The translations under genes and the position numbers were made by a program. DNA of 64,000 nt from Musa acuminata AAA Group. Lineage: Eukaryota; Streptophyta; Magnoliopsida; Zingiberales; Musaceae. Under the pieces are notes generated by a model. It did no database searches. It saw nothing but the letters and a program-made list of their open reading frames with translations, and had not been told where the DNA came from. This document shows positions 44,467-58,109 of the stretch, one piece after another. Each line of letters starts with the position of its first letter. The first letter of the stretch is position 1. The stretch lies in contig NC_088345.1 in the NCBI RefSeq assembly GCF_036884655.1, positions 21,356,501 to 21,420,500 of the forward strand, in the 5' to 3' direction.

Positions 44467-44913
44467 TGTCACGGACTTAGCTGGTTTTGCCTAATTCGTG
44501 CGGCACCCTTGCGTGTCCGTCCGCAAATGTCAGTCTCCCCGAAGTCTCCCATTGTCCCTTAGGACCAACAAAAGAGAGAACGGGTTAGAGAGAATGCCTC
44601 AATCGGGATCCACAAGCAAACATCTCCGAAAAACACTTCATAGACAATGTAAATTATAAATAGACTTTACAAGCTCTAAACAGTTGCACAACAAAGGGGT
44701 AAAATAGTCCATTACAGATCGAAAATCTCTCACACGTGTCCACATGACACAACCTTTATTTACAAACCTAAAGAGGCCACTAACCTAACTAAAATGGGAC
44801 TATTAAGCCTTCGGCCGTCCCTCTACATGTTGTACAAAGCATGAACATACCAAAAGACATAGACATACATAAACATTACATCAAACATCCTGTTTAGAAG
44901 TTTGTCCATGACA
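44467..44913 (-). repeat. Element D 5' LTR (447 bp)
   Basis: Same length as the LTR at 8520-8966. The terminal GTCCATGACA has one change that breaks the inverted repeat kept in the other copy (GTCCGTGACA). Confidence 0.9.
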
Positions 44914-45927
44914 GTTGGGCGGTACCACTGCCCAGTGTCAGTCTAACACTAACACTGCCCTGAGTGGTACCACTACCCAAACTGGTGGTACCACTACCTG
45001 GAACCCTGCCAGGGGTGGTACCACTACCTGGCACCCTGCTAGGGGCGGTACAACCGCCCAGACTAGCGGTACCACCGCCTGACACAATCTCGAAGACTAT
45101 GCCACGATAGTGAGACTTCTTGGGGCATTGTTTGGGCCTCTTATTGGGTCCAACACATTCCTTACATGGGCCTTGCTATCCCCTAATTGGATTGGCCCAA
45201 ATCCAAACCCAATTACATGCTAACTACGAAATCTAAGACATAATCTGAGCTAAATAAGTCCGTAAGTCTATTCTTTCGGCGAGCTTCCTGTGATCTTTCG
45301 GCAATGTTTCGACAGACTCCCGGCAAGCTCTTGGACTTCACGACAATCTTCTTGGCGAGTTCCAATGAGCTTCTCTAGCAAGCTCTGAGACTTCTCGGCT
45401 AGTTCCATTAGAACTTTCGACGAACGTCCTGAGTTCCGACGAACTCTCGAACTCCTAACGAAATCGTGTCCTTGACTCCAAGACTTCATTTTGCTTCATG
45501 CCTTGCTATCATAGTTAATCCTGTATATATAAAACACACTTTGATCTAGACAATTAATACTAAGCATTACTCAAATTGTTCGGCATGTCATTGGTCCCTC
45601 GACGCTTCGTCCGATTCTTTGGCGTATCGTTCTCTCTTGCGGCCTATTGCTTAATCGACCAGTTGACTCTGTAACTCTTATATCCTTGGCGCAATATCTG
45701 CTCTTCTTGGCCCGATGTCCGAATCCACGGCCTGAAGCCTTCTGTCGATACGTCGACCATTCCTCCGGCCTAACGTCCAATCTTCTGACATGTTTTCCTT
45801 CGGCATAACATGATTTTTCCTGTTTTAATTATTTCATCCTGATCGAAGCATCATGCGTCACTCAAAATGCAGATTAAAACATAAACACATATCGATTGGT
45901 TTCATCATCATAATCCGAGATTCAACA
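44914..45927 (-). repeat. Element C 5' LTR, outer half
   Basis: Begins with the second GTTG, continues the U3 array of GGCGGTACCACC type units (to about 45085), and ends (minus-strand start) TGTTGAATCTCGG at 45927. Together with 7916-8519 it forms one LTR of 1614 bp. Confidence 0.85.
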
Positions 45928-47061
45928 AACTTTTTGTTGTATGCTTCATCATAATATCATGAGAATTTCATGCATAATTTCTTATCATCATCATAACTTC
46001 TCCTCTTTTATCATCATAAAAAATGAGAAGTGCAACTAGCAAGTTTTGGAAACAAAATATAAGCTAGTAAATTAGCAAGTTTTATATTATTTTAGAACAT
46101 ACAAGCTAACAAGTTTTAGAGATGCAGGTTTAGTAATTCTTTGCTTCTTGAGATGGGTAAGATAGCATTTTTGCTTCTCTTTTGAGATATGTGAGCTAGC
46201 AAGTTGTGCCTTTCTTTGAAATGTGCAGGCTAGCAATCCTTTCTCCCCCTTTGTCATTGTAAAAAAGAATGGAAGAATATAATATTATAATTCTTTTTCC
46301 TTTACATCAATTTTCAAATCATGACAAATATTAATAGCAAAGATATTTACATCAAGAGTGATCATTTTGATGATAAGGTATATATATCATAAACACAAAG
46401 GTGTTGTAACAAATCTTGAATTGAAAAGATCATGACTAATTTTGATAACTCTCCTCTTTAGTAAAAAGAGAGAATTATATGAGAACAAATAATAAGAGAT
46501 TTTGATTAAAATTTTTTTTCTAAAGTTATACATATCGAGAAATCAAGATTATGATTAGGATAAAAACATTTCTATAGCAAAAATCATGATTAAAAAAAAT
46601 TTCAAATATCAAGTATAAGATTTAGATAAAACTAATTCAAATTCAAATAATCAAATTATCAAAATCACTTTCAATAGATTCAAAATGATATAAATAGATT
46701 TTTCAATCTCTTATTGAAAACTAGTTAGGATAGAAAAATTTTGAAAAAAAATGCATTCCATTTTTAGTTTCAATTTGTGTGATTGATTTCATATAAGCAT
46801 GCCTATGTTTTTTTTTTTATGTCAAAACCATGCATCATGTTTAACACCAAAAAAACAAGATTCATGACAAAAATCATCAAGACTTCAAATCATCATGCAT
46901 AATTAAATCATTAAATCATCAAGCATGATTTCATTAAATATAAAGCATTTTCAATCAAAGGACTTTTTATCAATAATTCTAATTCTAATGTTGTTTCCTT
47001 TATTGTTTCAGCTAGTAAGCTTTATAAAGTATTTTGGATCTCCGATCATGAGCATCCACAA
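45928..47061 (-). other. AT-rich body of element E
   Basis: No gene. A polypurine-type motif lies at 46242-46259 (minus strand CAATGACAAAGGGGGAGA). Word content (GCTAGC, AAGTTT) is like the bodies of I and C. Confidence 0.7.
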
Positions 47062-48584
47062 TCAAAATATTATTTTTGCTCCTAGCTTTCGATTGTAAAG
47101 ATGTCTACAAGAATGGTGGGTTTGTTCTAGGTACCCATTTAGTTTTGGGTCCTCATGGTTGGATTTACCTATTTTAATTTTTGGCATTAAGATATTCATG
47201 GTTCCTTTAGGAACCCAAACCAATTTATGTGAGCTATACTTTTTGAATGGACATTTATATGCAAAATGATTATGTCTACCACAAAAATTATATTTGTTTT
47301 CAAGGAAAACATGTAATGTGGGTCTTTTAACAAAAATGGTTGGCTTTTGTTGAGTGTTACTCATAAAGCCAATTCCTTCTTTTCTACGAACATGATTCTT
47401 ATCGGCAAGAATCATGTTTAAAGATTTGCTACTAATTTAAAATTTATCTAATGTTTGTTGTAAAAGTAAAATTTCCTTTTTAAGTGAGTTTAACTCTTTG
47501 CACTTAGTGCAAGGAGTTAACATACAATTATCATGCTCATTTTTTAATTTTTTAAATTCACTAGCAAGAGAAGCATGATCCTTTTTTAACAACTTATATT
47601 TTTTACCAAATAGCTTACATTCATCAAACAAATCATGGAAAGCATCGAGCAATTCATTATAAGATAAATGAGATTCGATTGAGTTATTTACCTCATTGTT
47701 GAAAGTTATTAAGGCGTAGTTCGCCACCTTGCCTTTGTTGGTTTGTTCCTCATCTTCGGATGTACTCGATTCATCCCATGTCGCCTTGAATGCTTTCTTC
47801 TTCTTTGATATCTTTTTCAATTTATAGTAAGCTTTTGTATCATTTTTAAGTTTGTTTTTAGAATTAGTCTTTTTCATGAACTTTTTAACTTTTTTTATCA
47901 AAAGTCCTACGTCATCATCACTTTAGCTTTCGCTCAAGTGGTCTTCCATTATTTGAAGTGCCAAATCCTTCCTATTCCTTGGAAGGTAGTTCTCAAGTTT
48001 ATCATGTGCTATATACGTCATTTCATTTGTCATCAAAGACCCGATAAGTTTTTCAAGTGAAAAGTTATTTAGGTCCTTTGCTTCTTATATTGTCGTTACT
48101 TTAGGATCTCAACTTTTTGGAAGGGATCTTTATATCTTATTAACAAGTTCAAAATTAGAAAAATATTTATCAAGAGCTTTCAAGCCATTGACAATATTTG
48201 TAAAACGGGTGTACATGCCAATAATGGTTTCACTTAGCTTTATTCCAAACAGTTCAAAATCATACATCAAAAGATTTATTTTAGTGTGTGCCAAATCTCA
48301 TGTGCAGTTTCACAAATCGAAATACGATTAAACTTATTTTTATCTAAAGTATAAAATAGAGCATTTATAGCTTTAGCATATAAAGAAAAAATCTTCTTCT
48401 CCAAATCATTTCATTCATTCATTGGTGGAAGACTTTTGAAAACCGTTTTCAATAATATTCCATAAATTAAAATCCATATAAAGAAAAAAACTCTTATTCG
48501 AGTTTTCCAATACGTGTAGTCTGTCTAATTGAACATAGGAGGACGAATGATAGAATGACCCTCTTGATTACTAGCAAAAGCCAT
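47062..48584 (-). pseudogene. gag: Element E gag, degenerate
   Basis: The start region (ATG at 48584) and the N-terminal half are interrupted by stops and small deletions. Two stretches stay open: 47437-47901 (ATWDESS, acidic, then a coiled-coil-like part) and 47062-47415 (the C-terminal part). The first CCHC knuckle is missing. The second has lost its first cysteine (YNFCGRHNHFAYKC). Its C terminus resembles the two-knuckle gags of A, J and K. Confidence 0.82.
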
Positions 48585-48601
48585 CTTTCTTGGGTTTTAA
48601 A

Positions 48602-49680
48602 CCAAATAGAAATTCCTTTTATACATATTTCAAATTTCTTGACTTTTTATAACTTGAATTTTCTTTTTAAATTGAGATCATTTCCTATCATTCATTCTTC
48701 TTGCTATTTACAAAAAAAGAGATTTGATTCATGGACTTTTGGTATTCACAACTTGATCTTTTATTTTTTGTGTGATGATCATGAATCCTTCCTCTTTCTA
48801 ATTGTAAAAGTAGAGCTTTGATTCATGGACTTTTGGATTCATGACTTGATCATTCTTTCATTTGTATGATGGTTGAAATTTTTGCACAATTGATTTCCTA
48901 TAATTCTCTTGAGTTTTCATGACTTGAGTATTTTCACTTTTTACAAAAGAAGACTTATCAAAATGATTCATAATATTTCTGATTCATAACATGATATTTC
49001 ATATTCATGTGATGATTGAAATTTTTGCACCATTAAATTATTCTCCTCTTCTTTTTTTTTATGATGACAAAGGGGAGAAAGAGAAGTACCATCTTGCACA
49101 TCTCAAGAGAACCAAAAGGGTTAGCTTGCCCATCTCAAGAAGCAAAACTTGCAAACATATACATATCAAAAGAGAAGCAAGAATTACTTGCTTGCACATT
49201 TCAACTAGAAGCAAATATTGCTAACTTTCATATCTCTAATACTTGCAAGCTAGCATATTCTAAAGTGATGTAAAAATTGTCAAATTGCTACCTTGCATAT
49301 TTTAAAAATTGTTAGTTGTATTTTTCTCCTTTTTTGTTGATGACAAAGGGAGAGAAGTAGTGATGAATGATTTGAAAATTTAAATGTTTTGATATCATGG
49401 ATGCTATGCCTAAAGTGATGATGAATTATTTTGGTATCATGCATGTTATAAGTGACGATAAGTTGTAATTGTGCATGTTATACTTTGATGATTTGAAACT
49501 ATGTTTAAATGATGACGCACAATGTATGAAATTTTGAAATGATATATTACATATGATCAAACCTGCTTCACTTGAATTCAAAGGTTATTATTCCTTTTGA
49601 ATTCAAGTTTGCCTTATTTCGATATGGCATATAGATAGGGGAAGTTAAGGTTAACTCTATCATCAATTAGTTGTCATCAT
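48602..49680 (+). other. AT-rich body of element F
   Basis: No gene. Motifs GATGACAAAGGGGAGA at about 49060-49079 and GTTGATGACAAAGGGAGAGA at about 49335-49355. The stretch 49085-49260 repeats AAGCAAAACTTGC / CATCTCAAGA words as in element I. Confidence 0.7.
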
Positions 49681-49694
49681 AAAAAAGGGAGAGA
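49681..49694 (+). other. Element F polypurine tract
   Basis: AAAAAAGGGAGAGA before the LTR; two bases differ from the J tract. Confidence 0.75.
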
Positions 49695-49695
49695 T

Positions 49696-50996
49696 TATTG
49701 AATCTCGGATTTTGATGATGAAATTAATTAATGAATTTATGATCTAATCCATATTTAGAGAAAAGTGATGTAGGACTAACTATGATTATAAAATAGCAAA
49801 ATAATTAAAGCAACAGAATCAAAAGTTGGGTTGGAGTCATAGATTGGGTATCAGACCAAAAAAATCGGACATTGCATCAAAATCAAACGTTGTGGGAATC
49901 AACAAGCTAATAGATCGAGCAATACGCTAAAGGTTCAGATGATGCATCAGAAGTTTGTTGGAAATTTGCTAGAAGTTCGTCGGAAGTTCAGATAAACAAA
50001 TGATATGCCGGATAACTTAGCTTCTTATTTTGTCATTATTTATCTTAATCATCGTAGTTATATCGTAATTTGAGTTAGATTTGGGTGTAACCCTACTAAC
50101 TCTATTAGGGGCCAATTGGGCCTAAATTAAAGCAGAATTGGGCCTACCATTTGGCCCATTCGATAACCTAGAGCCACATCATGTGGTGTACTGCTAGGGT
50201 TGGTAGTGGAATTGCTTGAGGCTCGGCCTCCCAGAACTTGTTTGGGTGGTGGTATCGCCCAAAATTAGCGATGGTACCACCGACAATTAATACTATTAGG
50301 CGATGGTACCACCCCGTTAGGTAGTGGTACCACCAGAGTCCAGTTTTTGAGGCTCTATTAGGTGATCATACTACTCAGACTAGTGGTAGTACCGCCAGTT
50401 GTCAAGGGAGTAGGCGTTGGTACTATCAATACCCTAGAAACCTAGGATGAGATACTTTTTGGCTCCATTTTGAAGTCATTTGGGGCCTATAAATACCCCA
50501 CACTTTCCTACTTGAAAAAGCATGAAAGGTGAACAAAAGACTTGAGATTCTGAGTTATAAAAGTCTTGAAAAAGTGCTAGGTGTCCTCCTCCTCTTTCTT
50601 AAGATTTGTGATCATTCTAAAAGAGGTGTGAGACTTATAAAGGTTATCTCCTAAACTTGTGAAAGGGAGAAAGAGTTGTAAGAGGGTAGTTGATCTTCGC
50701 TTATTGAAAGAAAATCAATAGTAAAAGCTAGTGGTCTTGATAGAGGAGGAATTGAGAGTGGATGTAGGTCACGATAATTAAACCACTATAAATCCGGTGT
50801 GCTCTTTTCTTTTATTGTTCACCATTATTGCCTTCTTTTTTAATTTTCTACTACTTTTGCTTGTATTCTTACGAATGTTTTTAAGTTTAAATGTATCTCC
50901 GTTATGGGCTTTATCAAATGTAATTCTTCAAAATCGTCGAAAGTTTACAATAGCACAAATTCACCCCCCCCCTTAGTACCATTCATGATCCTAACA
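49696..50996 (+). repeat. Element F 3' LTR (1301 bp)
   Basis: Starts TATTGAATCTCGG (TG changed to TA) and ends GATCCTAACA. U3 units at about 50220-50425 are of the GGTGGTACCACC type. Many differences from the other LTRs indicate an old copy. Confidence 0.85.
50488..50496 (+). promoter_or_regulatory. TATA box of element F LTR
   Basis: TATAAATAC in GGGGCCTATAAATACCCC. Confidence 0.75.
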
Positions 50997-51524
50997 CACA
51001 CCATGTCTAACATGCAATTTCTCCTTTCGAATACACCATTTAGCTGAGGTGTATAAGGAGGTGCCTATTAGGATAGAATCCCATAGTCCTTGAGAAACTA
51101 GGTAAACTCTGTACTCCCCTCCTCGATCCGATCGAAGAGTCTTGATACTCTTTCCAGTATAGTTCTCCACTTCATTCTTATACTCCTTGGATTTCTTAAA
51201 GGCTTTAGACTTGTATTTCATCAAGTACTTATATCCATACCTAGAGAAATTATCGGTAAAAATAATAAAGTAGGAGTAACCACCTATAGCCTGAGTTGAC
51301 ATGGCTATCTCTCTAGTTCCACTAAATGGAGAGTTGGTGAGTTTTTTATGATGGCAAGGCTCACAAGTTGCATATGACTCATAGTCGAATGGATCTAGGT
51401 ATCTATCTTTTAGCAACTTTTTAATTCTTCCCTTATAGATATGACGTAGTCTACAATGCCACAGGTATGCATAGTTCACCTCATCTCATTTTCTCTAGGA
51501 CACACTTATATTCATGATATATGG
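50997..51524 (-). pseudogene. pol: Element G2 pol fragment: GAG-pre-integrase and integrase
   Basis: Homologous to residues about 420-600 of the H polyprotein. It keeps YLWHCRLRH and CEPC of the GAG-pre-integrase and LRSDRGGEY of the integrase. A deletion of about 17 residues removes the first catalytic aspartate (after SGTRE), and the frame is shifted after GGEY. It is cut at 50997 by the LTR of F and changes abruptly at about 51524 into LTR sequence. Confidence 0.85.
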
Positions 51525-52916
51525 AGGAGGAGAGGGAGAGAGGAGAATAAGAGGAGATGGAGAGAGGAGAATAGGAGGAGAGAGAGAGAGAGAGGAGAGA
51601 AAGAGAGAGGAGAATAGGAGATGGTAGTAAAAAAAAACCTAGCTCATGACCCTTTGGTTCCATCCTATTTATAGAGGCCCTTTGTCAACTTAACCATAAT
51701 GGATCCTGCCATATTAGGTATTGAATCTCCATCCAACTACCCAACCCTCTAAGATTAGTGGGTCTCTACCCAATAATCTCTCATTAGCTCTTATTGAATC
51801 TCATCCATAGGATCCAATAATTGAGGGGCTTAATTGGATATTTAGTAAGATAGGGGCTCCAGCGGATATCTTATATCCGAACCTCTACTCGTCGTAACAC
51901 CTACAATATGTTTGTGACCCTTTAGGCCTAATATCGAGTTGGCCATGAGTCATACCTATTAGAACTCCTTCTGGCTTAGTGAATTATTATCCTCATAATA
52001 ATTCACTCAATTCATCGACTACGGATGTAATAGGCCATTACGTCGTAATCCTTAGATGATACAAGATTAATCAATTCATTGGACCTGTCTATCCTCAGTT
52101 ATAATATATTTATAGTCCCCTATACATCTAATATCTCAAAGACCATATATCGAGCATGGTACTATCAGGCCCATACGGTTTCTACTCGAGTCTTGCTCTA
52201 ATCGGATTCTCCCGTAGAACTCTTTCTCTTTCAATCCGAATGACCCTAGCTATGGATTTTTCTGAGCAAGTACACATGAGGTATTCCTCTCATGACACCG
52301 GGAGTAGATGGTCCTTTATCGATACTCAATAGCCCTCGTAAGGTTAGTTGCCACTCCCGATAACTAATTGTACTAGATCTGAACTTCTAGACCTATAAGT
52401 CTAGTATCAAAGAGTGGAGCACTCATACAGGATATCCTTGGTATCCCAAGTCTAAGGACTAGATACACCATTAGAACGACGAAATTGCTGTTCGATAATA
52501 AGACATGATCAACCATCCAATATTGCGTGTGTCGATCATTTAGTGAACTCATTCTCCAATGAGCACTGGCACTATATTCTTAGTGTCCCCACACGAGTAG
52601 CTATGAGACCAGCCGTCTTCATCATTTGGACGAGTATACAGTACATTACTATGTTTAGTTATCTCGATGTCCCTCTTAAGTAAACTATGATTGGAATTAT
52701 TTAGGGTCTGTGATTGAAGACAAATCAGTCTCATTATCATGATCTCATCACGATCTGATTCCCATTGCATAGATCCACGGACATCTAATATATATATATG
52801 TAACAAACAATATAAAGTGAGTAAATGTCATGATAATAATAAGCAAAAAGCCTGTGTATTATATCACATATGTCATGACTCACGTGATTGACTTGCAAGC
52901 ACCTATGACTCGCAAT
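51525..52916 (-). repeat. Element G2 LTR, truncated (H family)
   Basis: Begins in a GA-rich stretch (51525-51620) and continues as the H-type LTR with a TATA box at 51666-51673 and the end CTATGACTCGCA at 52916. The other LTR end (TGTTGGG) is missing. It is directly joined to pol on the left and to gag on the right, so it is probably a 5' LTR of a second element inserted into the gag of G, followed by a deletion of leader, gag and protease. Confidence 0.75.
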
Positions 52917-53277
52917 CTTGGCATAAAAGAGAATCTTGGATATCTCATATCGCTGAGTCCTTCCTTGTTTCTTAAATCATTTGTGGAGATGTAGGAGAAT
53001 GGATCTGACATCTATTTCTTATGTTGTCTTTATAACTTAGGAGTCATGGAGCCCAACATGTAACGACGAGCATGAGTGGAGTCATCTATATATTTCACGT
53101 AGTGAGCAATCTCATTTTTGCTTGCCCCTTCCTCGGGTGTACGCATCACTATATCAAGAATGTACACGATCTTCTCCTCCGTAAGAACGATTCTCAGGTT
53201 ACGGAGCCAATTTGTATAATTTAGACCAATGAGATGATTGACATCAAGTATGCCACGTAAGGGATTTGATAGCGATA
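52917..53277 (-). pseudogene. gag: Element G gag, N-terminal fragment
   Basis: Homologous to the first 120 codons of the H polyprotein. The start codon is ATA (53277-53275) and several codons are lost. Cut at 52917 by the G2 LTR. Confidence 0.8.
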
Positions 53278-54714
53278 TTTTCTAAAAATAAACATGTAGC
53301 ATAAATAAATAACATACATATTTAATAAAAGGTAAAAAATCAAGATAAGGACTTATATCTTAATCTATGTCCACTATTTTCTTGCGAAACACACAACTTC
53401 CTCCGGTATTTGAATCGGAGACTCTCGGCAGATCTCTTGTGGGGATTAAGATCCAATCGACATCTTAATGCTATCTTGAGGGACTTGACCAATAATACTA
53501 AGCCCAAAAAGGCTGGCAACTCTTATCGATCATAACCCTTTATGATTCCTGTCTTGTTTGACCTTTGAACCACTTTGGCCTTAAGGGATTCGACCAACCA
53601 TAATGTTCGGTTAAGTCATCACCATCGTTATAAGATGAGTCTAATTCGATGATATGCCCTTGAGGGACTCGACCAAGCATATCACATCCTCAGGTCACTG
53701 TTGACATCTCTATGTTGTAGGTAAGATATCAAATTGTGATATAGGTGAGCCTAGAGGGACTTGACCAACTTAACCTACATCGAGAATCGATTTCTCCCTA
53801 TAATGATAGAAGGTCATATGGGTCAATCTAATTACCTCATGTTTACTGACTTAATATTATTGAGAAAGTGGATTTTGATTTAGTTTCCTACGACGTGTCA
53901 CACACACATACACACACACACACATATAATATATCTACATCGTATGCAAATATATATATACATATCTAATAGGTGTATAAGCAATCCCACATCACATGAG
54001 TAATCACACCAGATGATCATGGACCATAGCCTAATGTGATCAGGCCCAAGCCAATGGGCCTAATCACTCACATCATGATTTATTGTGCTTCAGCACATCT
54101 CCATGCCTTGTGATCATGCATCTCATCCTCGTCATTTTCATCGGCATCTCGGCGTATATCTATGCATCACAATCATCCGTCTCGACCTTATGGATCTCGC
54201 TATCATTTCCATGTTCCCACTATGCCTTCTCATGTAATTACAATATAGTCGAAGGCATGCAGACCCAACAATAAATGAGAAAAAATAGAGGCTTGCAATC
54301 CCCAATAATAATAATAATCATAATACACACATACATCACATTATACGGTTTATGATCATCCGTCCACATCACATATTATATGTGTACATCATTATTAGGA
54401 CTACTAGATAATAATAATAATAATTAATTAAACTATTCAATTAATTATTTTGTAACCTTTTGGGGGGCCCCATGTGGTTAGGAAACCTTGGCCACAGGAT
54501 TGCCTTGGGCAGATAGGGATCCCTACCCCCCAAGGTTACCTCTACAGCTAGGAAATCCAAGCCGCAAGGTGAGCATGGGCAGCTAGGAAACCTTGGCCAC
54601 TAACATGCCCCATGCGGCCAAGAGTCCTGGCCACCTAGGCAACCCTTGTAGCTAGGAAACCTTGGTTGCTAAGGTGACCCCTATAGCCAGGAAACCTTGG
54701 CAGCCAAAGGTACC
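53278..54714 (-). other. Leader of element G
   Basis: Same plan as the H leader, including four copies of the (T/A)GAGGGACT(C/T)GACCAA repeat (about 53489, 53581, 53660, 53752), here partly decayed. A CA-repeat lies at about 53900-53925. No gene. The H GC-rich part is replaced by a different repeat (54470-54714). Confidence 0.75.
54470..54714. repeat. Degenerate GGAAACCTTGG repeat in the leader of G
   Basis: About six to seven diverged copies of a unit close to AGCTAGGAAACCTTGGCC, 30-40 bases apart. It takes the place of the CCG-rich stretch of H. Confidence 0.75.
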
Positions 54715-56194
54715 TATAGGGAAATCTATGAGTGACATCACATGCATAGCAGAAGAACAAAAAAATGAAATTCCTAGATTTCCCAAAAAGGTATTCGTCG
54801 TCATGTGAAGATTGATACATAAAATCTACAAAATCGAAAACTACATATGTGAAAGATTATGCTTTACCTAGGGAGATCTTATGTCCCTGAATTACTACAG
54901 ATTTATAGGAAAGGATGAAGGAGGTCAAGCGTCCTCCTCTCTAGTGGTGATCCACAAAGTAGGGCTGCAATGACACTTCTCGAATCGTAGCTCACATCTC
55001 TATACCTGTTATCCGAGGAGGAGAAGGGAAGAGGAGAATAGGAGGTGGTAACCATGAAACCTCTAGCCTATGTGTGTTTGCTTCCCTCCTATTTATAGAG
55101 GCCCCGTGTCAACTTAACCCTAGTGGATCTTGCCCTATTGTGTATTGGATCGCTATCCAATTACCTAAGCCTATTAGATTAGTGGATCTCTATCCAATAA
55201 TCTCTCATTGGCTTTTATTAGATCTCATCCATAGGATCCAATAATTCAAGGGCTTATTGGATATCCAATAAGATAGAGGCTCCGGCGGATATCCCATATC
55301 AGATCCTTTACTGGTCGCAATGCCTACCATATGTGTGTGACTCTCTAGGCCCAATATCGAGCTAGCCATAAGTCATACCTATCAGAACTCCTTTTGGCTC
55401 AGTGAATTCTTATCTCCATAATAATTCACTCAACTCATCGACTACGGACGTATTAGGTCACTATGCCGTAGTTCCTAGACAATATAGGGGAATCCAATTC
55501 ATTGGACATGTATGTCCTCAATTATCATACATTTATAGTAACTCATCCATCTAATACTTTAGAGACCATATATCGGGCATAGTACTATCAGGCCCATACA
55601 ATTTCTTCTCGAGTCTTGCTCTAATCAGATTCTCTTGAAGAACTCTTTCTCTCTCAATCCGAATAAACCTAGCCAGATATTTGTTTGAGCAAGAATACAT
55701 AGAATATTTCTCATAACACCGAGAGTGGATGATTCTCTATCGACACTTAATAGTCCTCATAAGGTTTGCTGCTACTCCCGATGACCGACCGCACTAGATT
55801 TGAAACTTCCAAGCTTATAAGTCTGATATCAAAGAGTAGAGTACTTATACAAGACATCCTTGGTGTCTCAAGTCTAAGGACCAGATACACCACTAGGATG
55901 ATAGAATCACTGTCTGACAATAAGGCATCATGAATCATCTAACATTCCATAAGCAGATCAATCAGTGAACTAATTCTCCAATGAATACCTGCATTATATC
56001 CCTAGTGTCCCCATACGAGCAACTATGAGACTAGCTACATCCATCATATGGACGGGTATATAGTATACAAATATGCCCGGTTATCTCGATGTCCCTCTCG
56101 AGTAACCTATGACCAAGATTATTTAGGGTCTGAATTTAAAAGTGAATCGGTCTCATTATCTTGATCTCAACATGATCCGATTCCCATTGCATAG
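54715..56194 (-). repeat. Element G 5' LTR (H family), decayed
   Basis: Starts TATAGGGAAATC (TGTTGGGAAATC in H), has a TATA box at 55090-55097 (minus strand) and runs parallel to the H LTR up to CCGATTCCCATTGCATAG. The last part is replaced by the (TA)n tract and the insertion of K. Substitutions relative to H are frequent, so it is much older. Confidence 0.85.
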
Positions 56195-58057
<1,863 letters not shown>

Positions 58058-58059
58058 AT

Positions 58060-58071
58060 TGGTATCACAAC
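58060..58071 (+). promoter_or_regulatory. Element K primer-binding site, mutated
   Basis: TGGTATCACAAC; two bases differ from the tRNA-Met complement. Confidence 0.82.
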
Positions 58072-58109
58072 AAGGCTCACTCTCATATTTGGTTTAATAC
58101 CCAAGAGAG

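Larger units (their letters stand above)
8520..44913 (-). mobile_element. Element D: non-coding LTR retrotransposon, expanded by nested insertions
   Basis: Both LTRs are 447 bp (8520-8966 and 44467-44913). On the minus strand the order is 5' LTR, primer-binding site (44464-44453), body, polypurine tract (8979-8968), 3' LTR. The span is 36,394 bp, of which J, H and I account for all but about 4.3 kb. The remaining body (8980-9085, 17784-18237, 41629-44452) has no recognisable gag or pol, so D is a LARD-like non-autonomous element. Superfamily is not determinable. The LTR ends form a 10-bp perfect inverted repeat, TGTCACGGAC. Confidence 0.85.
45928..48601 (-). mobile_element. Element E: Sirevirus-type fragment (gag and body)
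   Basis: Minus strand gag start at 48584, degenerate gag, then an AT-rich body cut by element C at 45927. No LTR or primer-binding site follows the leader on the right: the sequence changes to the body of F at about 48602, so the 5' LTR has been lost. Confidence 0.75.
48602..50996 (+). mobile_element. Element F: Sirevirus-type fragment (3' body and 3' LTR)
   Basis: Plus strand: AT-rich body with two internal polypurine-type motifs, a polypurine tract and a 3' LTR. Its gag side is missing; on the left it meets the leader of E head to head. On the right it abuts the pol fragment G2. Confidence 0.75.
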
